Assembly: GCF_016623495.1 (NCBI RefSeq)
Contig: NZ_JAEHHL010000008.1
Location: forward strand, 62,001 to 126,000
DNA length: 64,000 nt
DNA from: Thermohalobaculum xanthum
Lineage (GTDB): Bacteria; Pseudomonadota; Alphaproteobacteria; Rhodobacterales; Rhodobacteraceae
Direction: 5' to 3'
Positions 1 to 10,044 of the stretch are shown piece by piece. The stretch's first letter is position 1. Every line of letters begins with the position of its first letter. The notes below the pieces were generated by a model, which was given only the letters and a program-made list of their open reading frames with translations, made no database searches and was not told the DNA's origin. Both the position numbers and the translations under genes were made by a program.

Positions 1-360
1 AATTCCAAGGGCTGCTGGGTCGCGGGTTTCTCGTTCGGCGCCTGGATCGGCATGCAGCTTCTGATGCGCCGGCCCGAGATCTCGGGCTTCGTCTCGGTCG
101 CGCCGCCCGCGAACATGTACGACTTCTCGTTCCTAGCGCCCTGCCCGTCCTCGGGCCTGATCATCAACGGCGAGGCCGACCGCATCGTGCCGATGGTCGA
201 GGTCGAGAAGCTCTCCACCAAGCTCAAGGCGCAGAAGGGCATCACCATCACCCACACCACCGTGCCCGACGCGAACCACTTCTTCGAGAAGGGCATGGAG
301 GAGATGATCGACATCGTGAAGGGCTACGTCCATGCCCGGCTGATCGAGGGCGGGCGCTGA
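1..360 (+). CDS. alpha/beta hydrolase, C-terminal part
   Basis: The reading frame is already open at base 1, so the gene starts before the window and 119 codons are visible. Near the start is the nucleophile elbow GFSFGAW (G-x-S-x-G), followed by an acid segment GEADRIVP and a late histidine in DANHFF. Together these form the Ser-Asp-His triad order of the alpha/beta hydrolase fold. The compact C-terminal half resembles the small hydrolases related to COG2945/dienelactone hydrolase. The substrate cannot be told. The next gene starts 78 bases downstream on the same strand with its own ribosome binding site. Confidence 0.8.
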   Translation, partial: NSKGCWVAGFSFGAWIGMQLLMRRPEISGFVSVAPPANMYDFSFLAPCPSSGLIINGEADRIVPMVEVEKLSTKLKAQKGITITHTTVPDANHFFEKGMEEMIDIVKGYVHARLIEGGR

Positions 361-438
361 ACCGCGCGGTTCGCAACGGCCCCCGTGCATGGTAGCCTGT
401 AAAGCCCAGCGAGGGTGGCGCCTGAAAGGGGCATCACC

Positions 439-651
439 ATGGGCGACAGCGTCTACAAGATCATCGAACTCGTCGGCACAAGCACCGAGTCATGGGAAAA
501 GGCCGCGCGCAGCGCGGTCGAGCGCGCGGCCAAGAGCCTGCGCGATCTGCGTGTCGCCGAAGTGACCGAGCAGGACCTCGTCATCAACGACGGCCGGATC
601 GAGGCCTACCGCTGCAAGGTCAAGGTCTCGTTCAAGTTCGAAGGCAGCTGA
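439..651 (+). CDS. dodecin family protein
   Basis: This 70-residue protein matches dodecins along its whole length, with N-terminal VYKIIELVGTSTESW, a central amphipathic helix and a C-terminal VKVSFKFEG strand. Dodecins form hollow dodecamers that store or buffer flavins. I chose the ATG at 439 over the in-frame ATG at 415 because AAAGGGG lies just before it and the protein then begins at the usual family start. The segment that reads LRWFEV in classical dodecins is LRVAEV here, and the usual YQV is YRC. The flavin-stacking Trp and the partner Gln are therefore absent. It belongs to the Trp-less group of dodecin-like proteins, and flavin binding should not be assumed. Confidence 0.85.
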   Translation: MGDSVYKIIELVGTSTESWEKAARSAVERAAKSLRDLRVAEVTEQDLVINDGRIEAYRCKVKVSFKFEGS

Positions 652-689
652 CGGCGCCGCCGCGCGCAGAGCGCGGACAAAAGCACGTC

Positions 690-1835
690 TCAGGGCTGCG
701 CCAGCCGGCCGCCGCAGACCGGCGCGGCGCAGCCCGTCGTCGCGGGCGCCGAAGTCGGCAGCCCCCGCAGGACCCGCACCGCGAGCCAGGCGAAGGCCTG
801 CGCCTCCAGCATGTCACCGTCCAGCCCGACGGCCTCGACCGGGTCGACCGGCGCGCCAAGCCGCTCGGCCAGCCAGCGCATCATCGTCGCGTTGCGCCGC
901 CCGCCCCCACAGACCAGCCATCGCGTCGGGGGCGAGGGAAAATGCCGCGCGCCCTCTGCCACGGCCTCGACGGTCAGCATGGTCAGGCTGGCCGCCCCGT
1001 CCTCGGTCGAGAGCGCGCCGATCCGGTCGAGGACCAGCGCGAACTCGTTGCGGTCGAGCGACTTTGGCGGACGGCGCTCGAAGAACGCGCCGGCCGAGTT
1101 GAGGCCGACCGCCATCCAGTCAACCTCGCCCGCCGCAGCCGCGGCGCCGTCGCGGTCCAGCCCCTGCCCCGTGCGCCTCAGCATCCAGTCGTTGATCAGC
1201 GCATTGCCGGGCCCGGTGTCGAAGGCCAGCAGCGCGCCCTGCGCCTCGGGCGCTGGCTGCGAGGGATCGACCCAGGTCACGTTGGCGACGCCGCCGATGT
1301 TGAGGAAGGCGAGCGGCCGGTCCGCTCCGATCCGGCGCGCCAGCGCGAAATGGTAGAACGGCGCCAGCGGCGCGCCCTCGCCGCCCGCCGCCATGTCGGC
1401 CGAGCGAAAGTCCCACACGACCGGCCGGTTGAGTGCCCGCGCGAGCGTCCCGCCGTCGCCCAGTTGCCAGGTCCAGCCCGCCTCCGGGGCATGGGCGACG
1501 GTCTGGCCGTGAAAGCCGATTACATCGGGCATCCGTGCTGCGCGCGCGAGCAGCCGGACAACGGCCGCGGCGTGGTTCGCCACGACCTCGCCCTCGGCCT
1601 CGGCCAATTCGGTCGCGTGGCCCTCGCCGGCCGGGGGGCGATAGCGGCGCCAGTCGCGGAACACCAGCTCGGTGAAGGTCGTGTCGCCCGGCCGGTAGTC
1701 CATCGCGGCCGCGGGACCGAAGGCCTCGATCGTCTCGCCATCGGTCAGGACCATGGCCGCGTCCACCCCGTCCATCGAGGTGCCGCTCATCAGGCCGAGT
1801 GACCAGACGGGCCTTCCGCGCGCGACGTCCACCAT
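690..1835 (-). CDS. anmK: anhydro-N-acetylmuramic acid kinase
   Basis: AnmK phosphorylates and opens 1,6-anhydro-MurNAc to MurNAc-6-phosphate in cytoplasmic cell-wall recycling. The 381-residue length is normal for the family. Visible motifs are the N-terminal phosphate loop [14 protein letters not shown] (about residues 14-27), [13 protein letters not shown] in the middle, [13 protein letters not shown] with the catalytic Asp region, and [14 protein letters not shown] near the C-terminus. All belong to the ASKHA-type AnmK/UPF0075 family. It converges with the dodecin gene and is divergent from tyrS with about 59 bases between the starts, an arrangement I recall as common in alphaproteobacteria. 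The start could also be a few codons later. Confidence 0.95.
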   Translation of the reverse strand: MVDVARGRPVWSLGLMSGTSMDGVDAAMVLTDGETIEAFGPAAAMDYRPGDTTFTELVFRDWRRYRPPAGEGHATELAEAEGEVVANHAAAVVRLLARAARMPDVIGFHGQTVAHAPEAGWTWQLGDGGTLARALNRPVVWDFRSADMAAGGEGAPLAPFYHFALARRIGADRPLAFLNIGGVANVTWVDPSQPAPEAQGALLAFDTGPGNALINDWMLRRTGQGLDRDGAAAAAGEVDWMAVGLNSAGAFFERRPPKSLDRNEFALVLDRIGALSTEDGAASLTMLTVEAVAEGARHFPSPPTRWLVCGGGRRNATMMRWLAERLGAPVDPVEAVGLDGDMLEAQAFAWLAVRVLRGLPTSAPATTGCAAPVCGGRLAQP

Positions 1836-1894
1836 CCCCTTCCCTTTCCCGCCCCTTGGGCTATAGACAGCGCCCGAGAATAGGAGTGGCCAAG

Positions 1895-3148
1895 ATGACC
1901 TACCAGCCGAAATCCGACTTCCTGCACGCCGTCGCCGAGCGCGGCTTCCTGCAGGACTGCACCGATCTCGAGGGCCTCGACGAGGCGCTGCTGGAAGGGC
2001 CGCTCACCGCCTATATCGGCTTCGACTGCACCGCGCCCTCGCTGCATGTCGGCCACCTGACCGGCATCATGATGCTGCGCTGGTTCCAGAAGACCGGCCA
2101 CAACCCGATCGTGCTGATGGGCGGCGGAACAACCAAGATCGGCGATCCGTCGGGCAAGGACGAGGCGCGCCAGCTTCTGACCGATCAGGTCATCGGCGAG
2201 AACATGGCCAGCATCCGGCGGGTCTTCACCAGCTACCTCGACTTCGCCGAGGCCGGCGGCAGCGCGGTGATGATCAACAATGCCGACTGGCTGGACGAAC
2301 TGCGCTACATCCCGTTCCTGCGCGACTACGGCCGGCATTTCACCATCAACCGGATGCTGACCTTCGAATCGGTGAAGCTGCGGCTCGAGCGCGAGCAGCC
2401 GCTTACCTTCCTCGAATTCAACTACATGCTCCTGCAGGCCTACGACTTCCTCGAGCTCTACAAGCGCACCGGCTGCCGGCTGCAGATGGGCGGCTCGGAC
2501 CAGTGGGGCAACATCGTCAACGGCGTCGACCTCACCCGCCGGGTCGAGGGCGTCGAGGTTTTCGGCATGACCGCGCCGCTGCTGACCACCGCCGACGGCA
2601 AGAAGATGGGCAAGACGGCGGGCGGCGCCGTGTGGCTCAACGCCGACCAGCTATCCCCTTGGGACTTCTGGCAGTACTGGCGCAACGTGGCTGACGCCGA
2701 TGTCGGCAAGCTCCTGCGCCGCTTCACCGAGCTGCCGATGGACGAGATCCGGCGCCTTGAGGTGCTCAGGGACCAGGAGATCAACGAGGCCAAGAAGATC
2801 CTCGCCACCGAGGTGACCGCCCTCTGCCACGGCCGCGAGGCGGCGGAGGCAGCCGAGCGCACCGCGCGCGAGACTTTCGAGGCCGGCGGTCTCGGCGGCG
2901 ACCTGCCCGAGATCGCGCTCTCGCCCGCCGATTTCGCCGAAGGGGGGCTCTCGGTCGTGCAGCTCTTCCTGCGCGCGGGCCTTGCGAAATCCGGCAAGGA
3001 TGCCAAGCGCCTGATCGCCGAGGGCGGCGCGCGCATGGATGACGCTCCGGTCACCGACGCGAGCCTGATGCTGGGGACCGACGCCTTCGCGGCCCCGGTG
3101 AAGCTCAGCGCCGGCAAGAAGCGCCACGCCGTCGCTCGACTAAACTGA
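1895..3148 (+). CDS. tyrS: tyrosyl-tRNA synthetase
   Basis: This is a class I aminoacyl-tRNA synthetase charging tRNA-Tyr in the cytoplasm. The 417-residue product has the HIGH-type motif HVGHL near residue 51, the tyrosine-binding stretch [10 protein letters not shown] near residue 203, and the KMSKS-type loop KKMGKT near residue 235. An S4 RNA-binding domain lies in roughly the last 70 residues ([20 protein letters not shown]). The ATG at 1895 is preceded by AGGAG at 1882-1886, while the longer open frame upstream overlaps anmK and lacks family similarity. The length and KMGKT variant fit the TyrS class of alphaproteobacteria. Confidence 0.97.
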   Translation: MTYQPKSDFLHAVAERGFLQDCTDLEGLDEALLEGPLTAYIGFDCTAPSLHVGHLTGIMMLRWFQKTGHNPIVLMGGGTTKIGDPSGKDEARQLLTDQVIGENMASIRRVFTSYLDFAEAGGSAVMINNADWLDELRYIPFLRDYGRHFTINRMLTFESVKLRLEREQPLTFLEFNYMLLQAYDFLELYKRTGCRLQMGGSDQWGNIVNGVDLTRRVEGVEVFGMTAPLLTTADGKKMGKTAGGAVWLNADQLSPWDFWQYWRNVADADVGKLLRRFTELPMDEIRRLEVLRDQEINEAKKILATEVTALCHGREAAEAAERTARETFEAGGLGGDLPEIALSPADFAEGGLSVVQLFLRAGLAKSGKDAKRLIAEGGARMDDAPVTDASLMLGTDAFAAPVKLSAGKKRHAVARLN

Positions 3149-3660
3149 GCACAGGGATCGCGGCGCCTCCGCACGTCCGCGCCGCATCGCTTGGATGTAC
3201 GTTGGAGAAGGTGCGTACTGGCATCCGCGAACTCGCCCATGGGGCTAACATGAGCATTGGCAGCACCGTTACCTTGATTGTCTTCGTCGCGCTCATCGTC
3301 GCCGTGATCCTCTTAGTACGGCGGCAACGCGACGAGGCCCGACAGCGCAGGCTTTCCCAGACGCATTCCAATGCATGGCGAGGCGGCGGCCATGACGAGC
3401 AGGCGCGCATCCGAGACGGCGGCATGGGCAATCATGGCCTCGAGAAATGACCGCTGGACGGACGCTGCTTCTCGGCGATCCCCACCGCGTCCAGTTCCGC
3501 CTCGGTCTAGGGCCCCGGTGCGCGCTCCTTCGCTCGCAACGCGCCCTTTCGCGGGACTGCCTGGCTGACCGGCTGCCGGTCGATCGGGAACTGCCCTTTC
3601 TGTGACATCTTGCTCATTGATCGCTCGAACTTCATCGGGCCGGAGCCTGGTTTGGCGCTC
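3149..3660. other. low-information gap downstream of tyrS
   Basis: About 510 bases separate tyrS from the converging M20 gene. A 7-bp inverted repeat GCGGCGC/GCGCCGC (3160-3185) follows tyrS but has no T-run, so it is only a weak terminator candidate. One small hydrophobic open frame (3250-3450) is listed separately. A 42-codon frame on the minus strand near 3500-3640 has no recognisable motif. Base composition is a little more AT-rich than the flanking genes. I see no RNA gene or repeat. Confidence 0.5.
3250..3450 (+). CDS. possible small single-pass membrane protein
   Basis: This hypothetical frame of 66 codons starts at the ATG at 3250. Its product would have one strongly hydrophobic segment (TLIVFVALIVAVILLV, about residues 7-22). 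A positively charged run RRQRDEARQRR follows at once, a pattern that fits an N-out/C-in membrane anchor under the positive-inside rule. The remainder is polar and has no known motif. GGGG precedes the ATG, a weak ribosome binding site, and the frame also extends upstream to 3202. I do not recognise a family. It could be a real small protein or a chance frame. Confidence 0.35.
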   Translation: MSIGSTVTLIVFVALIVAVILLVRRQRDEARQRRLSQTHSNAWRGGGHDEQARIRDGGMGNHGLEK

Positions 3661-4833
3661 TTATCGAACCGGCATCGCCGTCTCGACCAGCTTCGCCCAG
3701 TAGGAGCACCCCACCGGGATCACCTCGTCGTTGAAGTCATAGGCCGGGTGATGCACCCCCGCGGTGTCGCCGTTGCCGGTGAAGATCATCGCCCCGGGCC
3801 GGGCCTCCAGCATGAACGAGAAGTCCTCGGCGCCCATCAGTGGCGCGACCTCGCGATCGACCTGCCCCTCGCCCGCGACCGAGGCGGCGACGTCGGCGGC
3901 GAAGGCCGCCTCGGCCCCGGTGTTCACGGTCACGGGATAGTTGCGGCGATACTCAAGCCGCGCCTGCGCCCCGAACGCCCGCGCAGTGTGATCGACGATG
4001 GTGGCGATGCGCTCCTCGACCTGGTCCTGGACCTGCCGCGACAGGGTGCGCACCGTCCCCTTCAGCGTCACCGTCTGGGGGATGACGTTGAAGGCGTCGC
4101 CCGCGGTGTGCAACGAGCAGATCGAGACCACCGCCGATTCGAGCGGATCGACCGTGCGCGCGACCACCGATTGCAGCGCGGTCATCATGTGCGCGGCCAC
4201 CAGCGTCGTGTCGATGCAGCAATGTGGCCGCGCCGCGTGGCCGCCCAGCCCCTCGATCTCGATCTCGACATGGTCGGCCGCCGCCATCAGCGGGCCCGGG
4301 CGGATCGCGAACTGGCCCACCGGCAGGCCCGGCATGTTGTGCATGCCGAACACCTGCTGAACGCCGAAGCGGTCGAGCATCCCGTCATTGACCATCTCGC
4401 GCCCGCCGCCGCCGCCTTCTTCGGCGGGCTGGAAGATCACCGCCACGGCGCCATCGAAATTGCGGGTGTCGGCCAGATACTTCGCCGCGCCCAGCAGCAT
4501 GGCGGTGTGCCCGTCATGGCCGCAGGCATGCATCTTTCCCGGGATGGTCGAGGCATGCGGCAGCCCCGTCGCCTCCATGATCGGCAGGGCGTCCATGTCC
4601 GCCCGCAACCCCACCACGCGGCCCGAGCCGGTCTCGCGCCCGCGGATCAGGCCGACGACGCCGGTGCGCCCGATCCCCTCGGCCACCTCGTCGCAGCCGA
4701 AGGCGCGCAGCTTCTCGGCGACGATCCCGGCAGTGCGCTGGACGTCGAACATCAGCTCGGGGTGGGCATGGATGTCGCGCCGCCACTCGGTGATCTCGGG
4801 GTGCAGGTCGGCAAATCTGTTAACGATGGGCAT
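3661..4833 (-). CDS. M20 family amidohydrolase (hippurate hydrolase/N-acyl amino acid amidohydrolase type)
   Basis: This is a zinc-dependent M20D peptidase-family amidohydrolase of 390 residues. The metal-binding and catalytic signatures are HACGHDGHTAM, QPAEEGGGGG and MGAEDFSFML, in the order typical of hippurate hydrolase, IAA-amino acid hydrolase and N-acetyl-diaminopimelate deacylase relatives. The likely reaction is cleavage of an N-acyl or N-aroyl group from an amino acid or short peptide. The ATG at 4833 is preferred over an in-frame TTG at 4845 because that TTGGAG stretch serves well as the ribosome binding site. It lies 17 bases downstream of the argE-like gene and is probably cotranscribed. 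The divergent peptide importer suggests imported acylated amino acids as substrates, which is an inference. Confidence 0.9.
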   Translation of the reverse strand: MPIVNRFADLHPEITEWRRDIHAHPELMFDVQRTAGIVAEKLRAFGCDEVAEGIGRTGVVGLIRGRETGSGRVVGLRADMDALPIMEATGLPHASTIPGKMHACGHDGHTAMLLGAAKYLADTRNFDGAVAVIFQPAEEGGGGGREMVNDGMLDRFGVQQVFGMHNMPGLPVGQFAIRPGPLMAAADHVEIEIEGLGGHAARPHCCIDTTLVAAHMMTALQSVVARTVDPLESAVVSICSLHTAGDAFNVIPQTVTLKGTVRTLSRQVQDQVEERIATIVDHTARAFGAQARLEYRRNYPVTVNTGAEAAFAADVAASVAGEGQVDREVAPLMGAEDFSFMLEARPGAMIFTGNGDTAGVHHPAYDFNDEVIPVGCSYWAKLVETAMPVR

Positions 4834-4850
4834 CTCGCTCTCCAATCAGG

Positions 4851-6008
4851 TCAGGCTGCAAGTCGGTCGATCAGCCGGCGCATGAAGCTCTCGCCTGCCT
4901 CGAACTGCTCGATGGTGATGTACTCGTCGGGCTGGTGGGCCTGCGCGATCGAGCCCGGCCCCACGATGCAGGCGGAATAGCCGCCCTGCTGGAACTGTCC
5001 CGCCTCGGTCCCATAGGACACGACATGCTCGGCATTGTCGCCGATCAGCGCGCGCGCCAGCGCCTCGGCCATGCCGCCCTGTTCGCGCTGGCAGCCCGGG
5101 ACGTGGTGCTTGCGGGTGATCTCGATGCCGGCTCCCGGACAGACGGCCTGCATCCCGGCCTCGACCGCGTCGGCCTGCGCGCGGTAGCGCGCGATCCAGT
5201 CGTCGACGCTCTCCTCGGGCAGCACGCGGAAATCGCTGACGAACCGGCATTCCTTCGCGGTGATGTTGCGCGCCGTCCCGCCCGAGACCATGCCGACATG
5301 CAGGGTCGTGTAGTTGGGGTCGAACAGGCACGCCGGATCGGCGGCGGCTGCGTTGGCCGCGGTCTGCTCGGCATGCCACGCGATCAGCCGGGCCGCCGAC
5401 ATCACCGCCGAGACGCCGCGCGGCGCAAGGCTCGAATGCACCTCGAAGCCGTGGACGACCGTGTCGATGCCGACGCTGCCCTTGTGCTGGGTGACCACCT
5501 GCATCTCGGTCGGCTCGCCGACCAGCACGGCCTCGGCCGGCGGCAGGCTTCGCGCCATCTCGGCAACCATCAGCGGCGCGCCGAGGCAGCCCACCTCCTC
5601 GTCATAGGACAGCGCGATCTGGATCGGGCGCTTCAGCCCCGCCGCAAGCATCTCGGGCACCAGCGCCAGCGCCAGCGCGTCGAAGCCCTTCATGTCGACC
5701 GCCCCGCGCCCGAACAGCTTGCCGTCGCGCTCGGTCAGGGTGAAGGGGTCGGTGCTCCAGTCCTGGCCGTCCACCGGCACCACGTCGGTGTGCCCCGACA
5801 GCACGACCCCGCCGGGAACCTCGGGACCGACCAGGGCGTAGAGATTGGCCTTGGTGCCGTCCGGGCTGGGCACGAGCCGGCTCTCGACGCCATGCGAGGC
5901 CAGGTAGCTGCGGACGAAGTCGATCAGTTCGAGATTGCTGTCGCGCGAGACGGTGGGAAACGCCACCAGGCGCGCCAGCATTTCCTTCGGTGTCAGTCTC
6001 GCGCCCAT
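4851..6008 (-). CDS. argE: acetylornithine deacetylase
   Basis: This M20A metallopeptidase-family enzyme has 385 residues. It would hydrolyse N-acetylornithine to ornithine, or act as a related N-acyl amino acid deacylase. The binuclear zinc motifs are SGHTDVVPVDGQDW (about residue 72), GRGAVDMKGFDA (about residue 104) and SYDEEVGCLGAP (about residue 137), with the long dimerisation insert typical of ArgE following. Alphaproteobacteria usually make ornithine with ArgJ, and several argE copies in such genomes are catabolic. Its operon with an M20D amidohydrolase and the divergent peptide ABC operon favour a scavenging role over arginine biosynthesis. The family call is firm and the exact substrate is not. 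Confidence 0.88.
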   Translation of the reverse strand: MGARLTPKEMLARLVAFPTVSRDSNLELIDFVRSYLASHGVESRLVPSPDGTKANLYALVGPEVPGGVVLSGHTDVVPVDGQDWSTDPFTLTERDGKLFGRGAVDMKGFDALALALVPEMLAAGLKRPIQIALSYDEEVGCLGAPLMVAEMARSLPPAEAVLVGEPTEMQVVTQHKGSVGIDTVVHGFEVHSSLAPRGVSAVMSAARLIAWHAEQTAANAAAADPACLFDPNYTTLHVGMVSGGTARNITAKECRFVSDFRVLPEESVDDWIARYRAQADAVEAGMQAVCPGAGIEITRKHHVPGCQREQGGMAEALARALIGDNAEHVVSYGTEAGQFQQGGYSACIVGPGSIAQAHQPDEYITIEQFEAGESFMRRLIDRLAA

Positions 6009-6077
6009 GTCCTGTTTCCCCTTCTCTCGGCGCGCTCATCCTGCGGCCTGCGGCGGCCGCGTCAAGAGACCGGCGCA

Positions 6078-6109
6078 GGCCAATCGACACTAAAGTGTTG
6101 CACTTGGCC
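6078..6109. promoter_or_regulatory. nested inverted repeat in the argE/peptide-ABC divergent region
   Basis: The 154-base gap between the divergent argE and peptide-ABC operons contains an outer inverted repeat, GGCCAA (6078-6083) with TTGGCC (6104-6109). Inside it is an inner one, ACACT (6087-6091) with AGTGT (6094-6098), offset by one base. No other structured element is visible in the gap. The position suits an operator for a regulator acting on either or both operons. No regulator gene lies next to it. Confidence 0.4.
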
Positions 6110-6162
6110 GAAACGCTCGTTCAACTCTGCGAACCACACTCTCGACAGGAGCCCCGGATCGG

Positions 6163-7153
<991 letters not shown>

Positions 7154-7164
<11 letters not shown>

Positions 7165-8149
7165 CCACGCACAGCCGCGCGAGACCCTGGTTTCCGTCAG
7201 CGGACTGAGCGTGCATTTCCCGATCTATGCGGGCCTGATCCGGCGCCAGGTCGGCACGGTGCGCGCGGTCGACGGCGTGACCTTCGACGTGGCGCGGGGC
7301 GAGACGCTGGGCCTCGTGGGCGAATCGGGCTGCGGCAAGTCCACCACCGGGCGCGCCATCCTGCGGCTGGTCGAGGCCACCTCGGGCAAGATCCTGATGG
7401 CGGGCCAGGACATCGCCAGCCTCGGCGCCGAGCCGCTGCGGCGCATGCGGCCGCGCATGCAGATGATCTTTCAGGACCCGCATGCCTCGCTCAATCCGCG
7501 CATGACCGTCGGCTCGATCATCGCCGAGCCGCTGACCGAGCACGGCACCCTGCGCGGCCGCGCCCGCCAGCGCCGGGTCGAGGAGTTGCTCGACGCCGTG
7601 GGCCTCAACCCCGACTTCGCGAACCGCTATCCGCACGAATTCTCCGGTGGCCAGCGCCAGCGCATCGGCATCGCCCGCGCGCTGGCGCTCGATCCCGACT
7701 TCATCGTCTGCGACGAGCCCATCGCCGCGCTCGACGTCTCGATCCAGGCACAGGTCGTCAACCTGCTCGAGGAGCTCCAGGAACGCCTCGGCCTCACCTA
7801 CCTCTTCATCAGCCACGATCTGAGCATGGTGCGCCACATCGCCGACCGGGTGGCGGTGATGTATCTGGGCAAGATCATCGAGCTCGCGACGCGCGACGCA
7901 CTCTATGACGCGCCCAAGCACCCCTACACACAGGCGCTGCTCTCGGCCGTGCCGATCCCCAACCCCAGGGTCGAGGCGACGCGCCGGCACATCATCCTCA
8001 AGGGCGACGTGCCAAGCCCCGCCAACCCGCCCTCGGGCTGCCGCTTCCGCACGCGCTGCCCGATCGCCGAGGCACGCTGCGCGGCCGAGGAGCCCGCATG
8101 GCGCAAGCTCGAGGATGGCAGGCACGTCGCCTGCCATTTCGCCACCTGA
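7154..8149 (+). CDS. di/oligopeptide ABC transporter ATP-binding protein (DppF type)
   Basis: This second ATPase of the importer has 331 residues. Walker A is GESGCGKST, the Q-loop is [14 protein letters not shown], the signature is FSGGQRQRI, Walker B is [12 protein letters not shown] and the switch histidine lies in FISHDLSMV. The C-terminal domain has four Cys (CRFRTRC, ARC, ACHF). Its N-terminus is long, as in OppF/DppF proteins. The start at 7154 overlaps the end of the preceding ATPase gene by 11 bases, which implies translational coupling. The two ATPases should form the heterodimer that drives the permeases encoded at 10045-11965. Confidence 0.95.
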
Positions 8150-8270
8150 CGGCGCCCGGTGCGCCGCCCGGCAAATGGAAACCGCAGCAGAGGGAGGACA
8201 GACACCAGACGACCAAGGGCAAGTGCCGAAACGAGCACGCAATGCTTACGCGAATAACAGGGAATTGATC

Positions 8271-9989
8271 ATGACACCGCTTCGACGCCTACTGGTGGCC
8301 AGCGTGGCCTGCGCCGCCCTGACCGCCACCGCCGCCCAAGCCCAGCGCGGCGCGGACGGCCAGCTCAACATCATCTACTGGCAGGCACCCTCGACGATGA
8401 ACCCGTTCCTGTCGGGCGGGACCAAGGAGGTCGAGGCCTCCTCGATGGTGCTCGAGCCGCTGGCAAGCTACGACAACGACGGCAACATCGTGCCGCGGCT
8501 CGCGGTCCAACTGCCGACCGTCGAAAATCGTGGCGTCTCGCCCGATCTCAAGACCATCACCTGGGATCTCAAGCCCGGCATTAAATGGTCTGACGGGACC
8601 GACTTCACCGCCGAGGACGCCGTCTTCACGTGGAAATACTGCACCGCGCCTGACGGCGGTTGCGCGCAGGCGTCGTATTTCGAGGGCGTCGCCAACATGG
8701 AGGCGGTCGACGCGCTGACGCTGAAGATCACCTTCGACGAGCCCAAGCCCTTCCCCTACACCGCGCTGGTCGGCGCCGAGTCGCCGATCATCCAGAAGAA
8801 GCAGTTCGAGAACTGCATGGGCGCCAAGGCCCCCGAATGCACCGCCCAGAACTTCAACCCGATCGGCACGGGCCCCTTTGTCGTCAAGGAGTTCCGGGCG
8901 AACGACGTGATCACGCTCGAGGCCAACCCGAACTACCGCGAGGCCGACAAGCCGCGCTTCCAGACGGTGCTGTTCAAGGGCGGCGGCGACGCGGCCTCGG
9001 CGGCGCGCTCGGTGCTCGAGACGGGCGAGTTCGACTACGCCTGGAACCTGCAGATCGAGCCCGAGGTGCTGACCCGGATGGAAGCCGCGGGCAAGGGCAA
9101 GGTCGTGAGCGCATTCGCCACGTCGGTCGAGCGCATCCTGATGAACTTCACCAATCCCGACCCCGCGCTGGGGCCGGACGACCGCTCGGTCTACAAGGCC
9201 GATGGCTCGAACCCGCACCCGATCCTGAACGACGTTCGCGTGCGCAAGGCGCTGTCGATGGCGATCGACCGCCCGCTGCTGACCGAGATCGGCTACGGCC
9301 GCACCGGGCGGCCGGTCTGCAACGTGCTTCCCGGACCGGAGCAATACGCCTCGACCGCCAATGACGGCTGCCTCGTGCAGGACATCGAGGGTGCCAAGAA
9401 GCTGCTCGACGAGGCCGGCTGGGTGCCAGGCGCGGACGGGGTGCGGGTGAAGGACGGGCGGCGGCTCTCGCTGCTCTACCAGACCTCGACCAACTCGGTG
9501 CGCCAGTCGTTCCAGTCGCTGATCAAGCAGTGGTGGGCCGAACTCGGCGTCGAGACCGAGCTTCGCAACATCTCGGCCAGCGTGTTCTTCGGCGGCGATC
9601 CGGCAAGCCCGGACACCTTCCAGAAGTTCTACTCGGACGTCGAGATGTACACGAACAACTTCTCGGGCGTGGACCCCGAGGCCTACATGGCCCAGTGGCG
9701 CTGCGACGACATTCCGGGACCCTCGACCCAGTGGCAGGGCTCGAACATCAACCGCTACTGCAACCCGGAATACGACGCCCTGACCGTGCAGATGTCGAAG
9801 ACGGCCGATCTCAACGAGCGCGCCGAGCTGGCCAAGAAGATGAACGATGTGCTGATGCAGGACTACGTGCTGCTGCCGCTCATCTACCGCTCGGGCACCT
9901 CGGCGCACAGCAACACGCTGGGCGGCGTTCGCATGAACGACTGGGACAGCGAGCTGTGGAACATCGCTGACTGGCACCGCGTGAAGTGA
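8271..9989 (+). CDS. peptide ABC transporter substrate-binding protein (SBP family 5)
   Basis: This periplasmic binding protein has 572 residues. A Sec signal peptide (MTPLRRLLVASVACAALTA, cleavage after AQA near residue 25) precedes a family-5 extracellular solute-binding domain. Conserved features are the N-terminal PFLSGGTKEVEASSMVLEPL region and the central VRKALSMAIDRPLLT helix. There is no lipobox, so the product is soluble in the periplasm. The ATG at 8271 follows AGGGA. A 121-base gap separates it from the ATPases, and a strong hairpin follows its stop. Substrates may be peptides, but this family also binds opines, nickel complexes and other ligands. Confidence 0.93.
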   Translation: MTPLRRLLVASVACAALTATAAQAQRGADGQLNIIYWQAPSTMNPFLSGGTKEVEASSMVLEPLASYDNDGNIVPRLAVQLPTVENRGVSPDLKTITWDLKPGIKWSDGTDFTAEDAVFTWKYCTAPDGGCAQASYFEGVANMEAVDALTLKITFDEPKPFPYTALVGAESPIIQKKQFENCMGAKAPECTAQNFNPIGTGPFVVKEFRANDVITLEANPNYREADKPRFQTVLFKGGGDAASAARSVLETGEFDYAWNLQIEPEVLTRMEAAGKGKVVSAFATSVERILMNFTNPDPALGPDDRSVYKADGSNPHPILNDVRVRKALSMAIDRPLLTEIGYGRTGRPVCNVLPGPEQYASTANDGCLVQDIEGAKKLLDEAGWVPGADGVRVKDGRRLSLLYQTSTNSVRQSFQSLIKQWWAELGVETELRNISASVFFGGDPASPDTFQKFYSDVEMYTNNFSGVDPEAYMAQWRCDDIPGPSTQWQGSNINRYCNPEYDALTVQMSKTADLNERAELAKKMNDVLMQDYVLLPLIYRSGTSAHSNTLGGVRMNDWDSELWNIADWHRVK

Positions 9990-9997
9990 CCATCTGC

Positions 9998-10021
9998 GGC
10001 GGCCCCCGCACGGGGGCCGCC
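9998..10021 (+). other. intercistronic GC hairpin after the binding-protein gene
   Basis: An 11-bp perfect inverted repeat, GGCGGCCCCCG and CGGGGGCCGCC with only CA between, sits 9 bases after the binding-protein stop and 24 bases before the permease start. It has no T-run, so it is not a classical terminator. It more likely protects the upstream mRNA or reduces read-through, giving excess binding protein over permease. A similar hairpin lies at 23549-23571. Confidence 0.7.
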
Positions 10022-10044
10022 CCTCACCCTCCGGGGAGCCGCCG

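Noticed and set aside
3105-3431. Minus-strand frame overlapping the tyrS end and the gap
   Set aside because: It overlaps the conserved tyrS C-terminus, has no motif and is Arg/Ser/Met-rich.
3500-3642. 42-codon minus-strand frame in the gap before the M20 gene, possible transposase remnant
   Set aside because: No transposase motif, terminal inverted repeat or target duplication was found.
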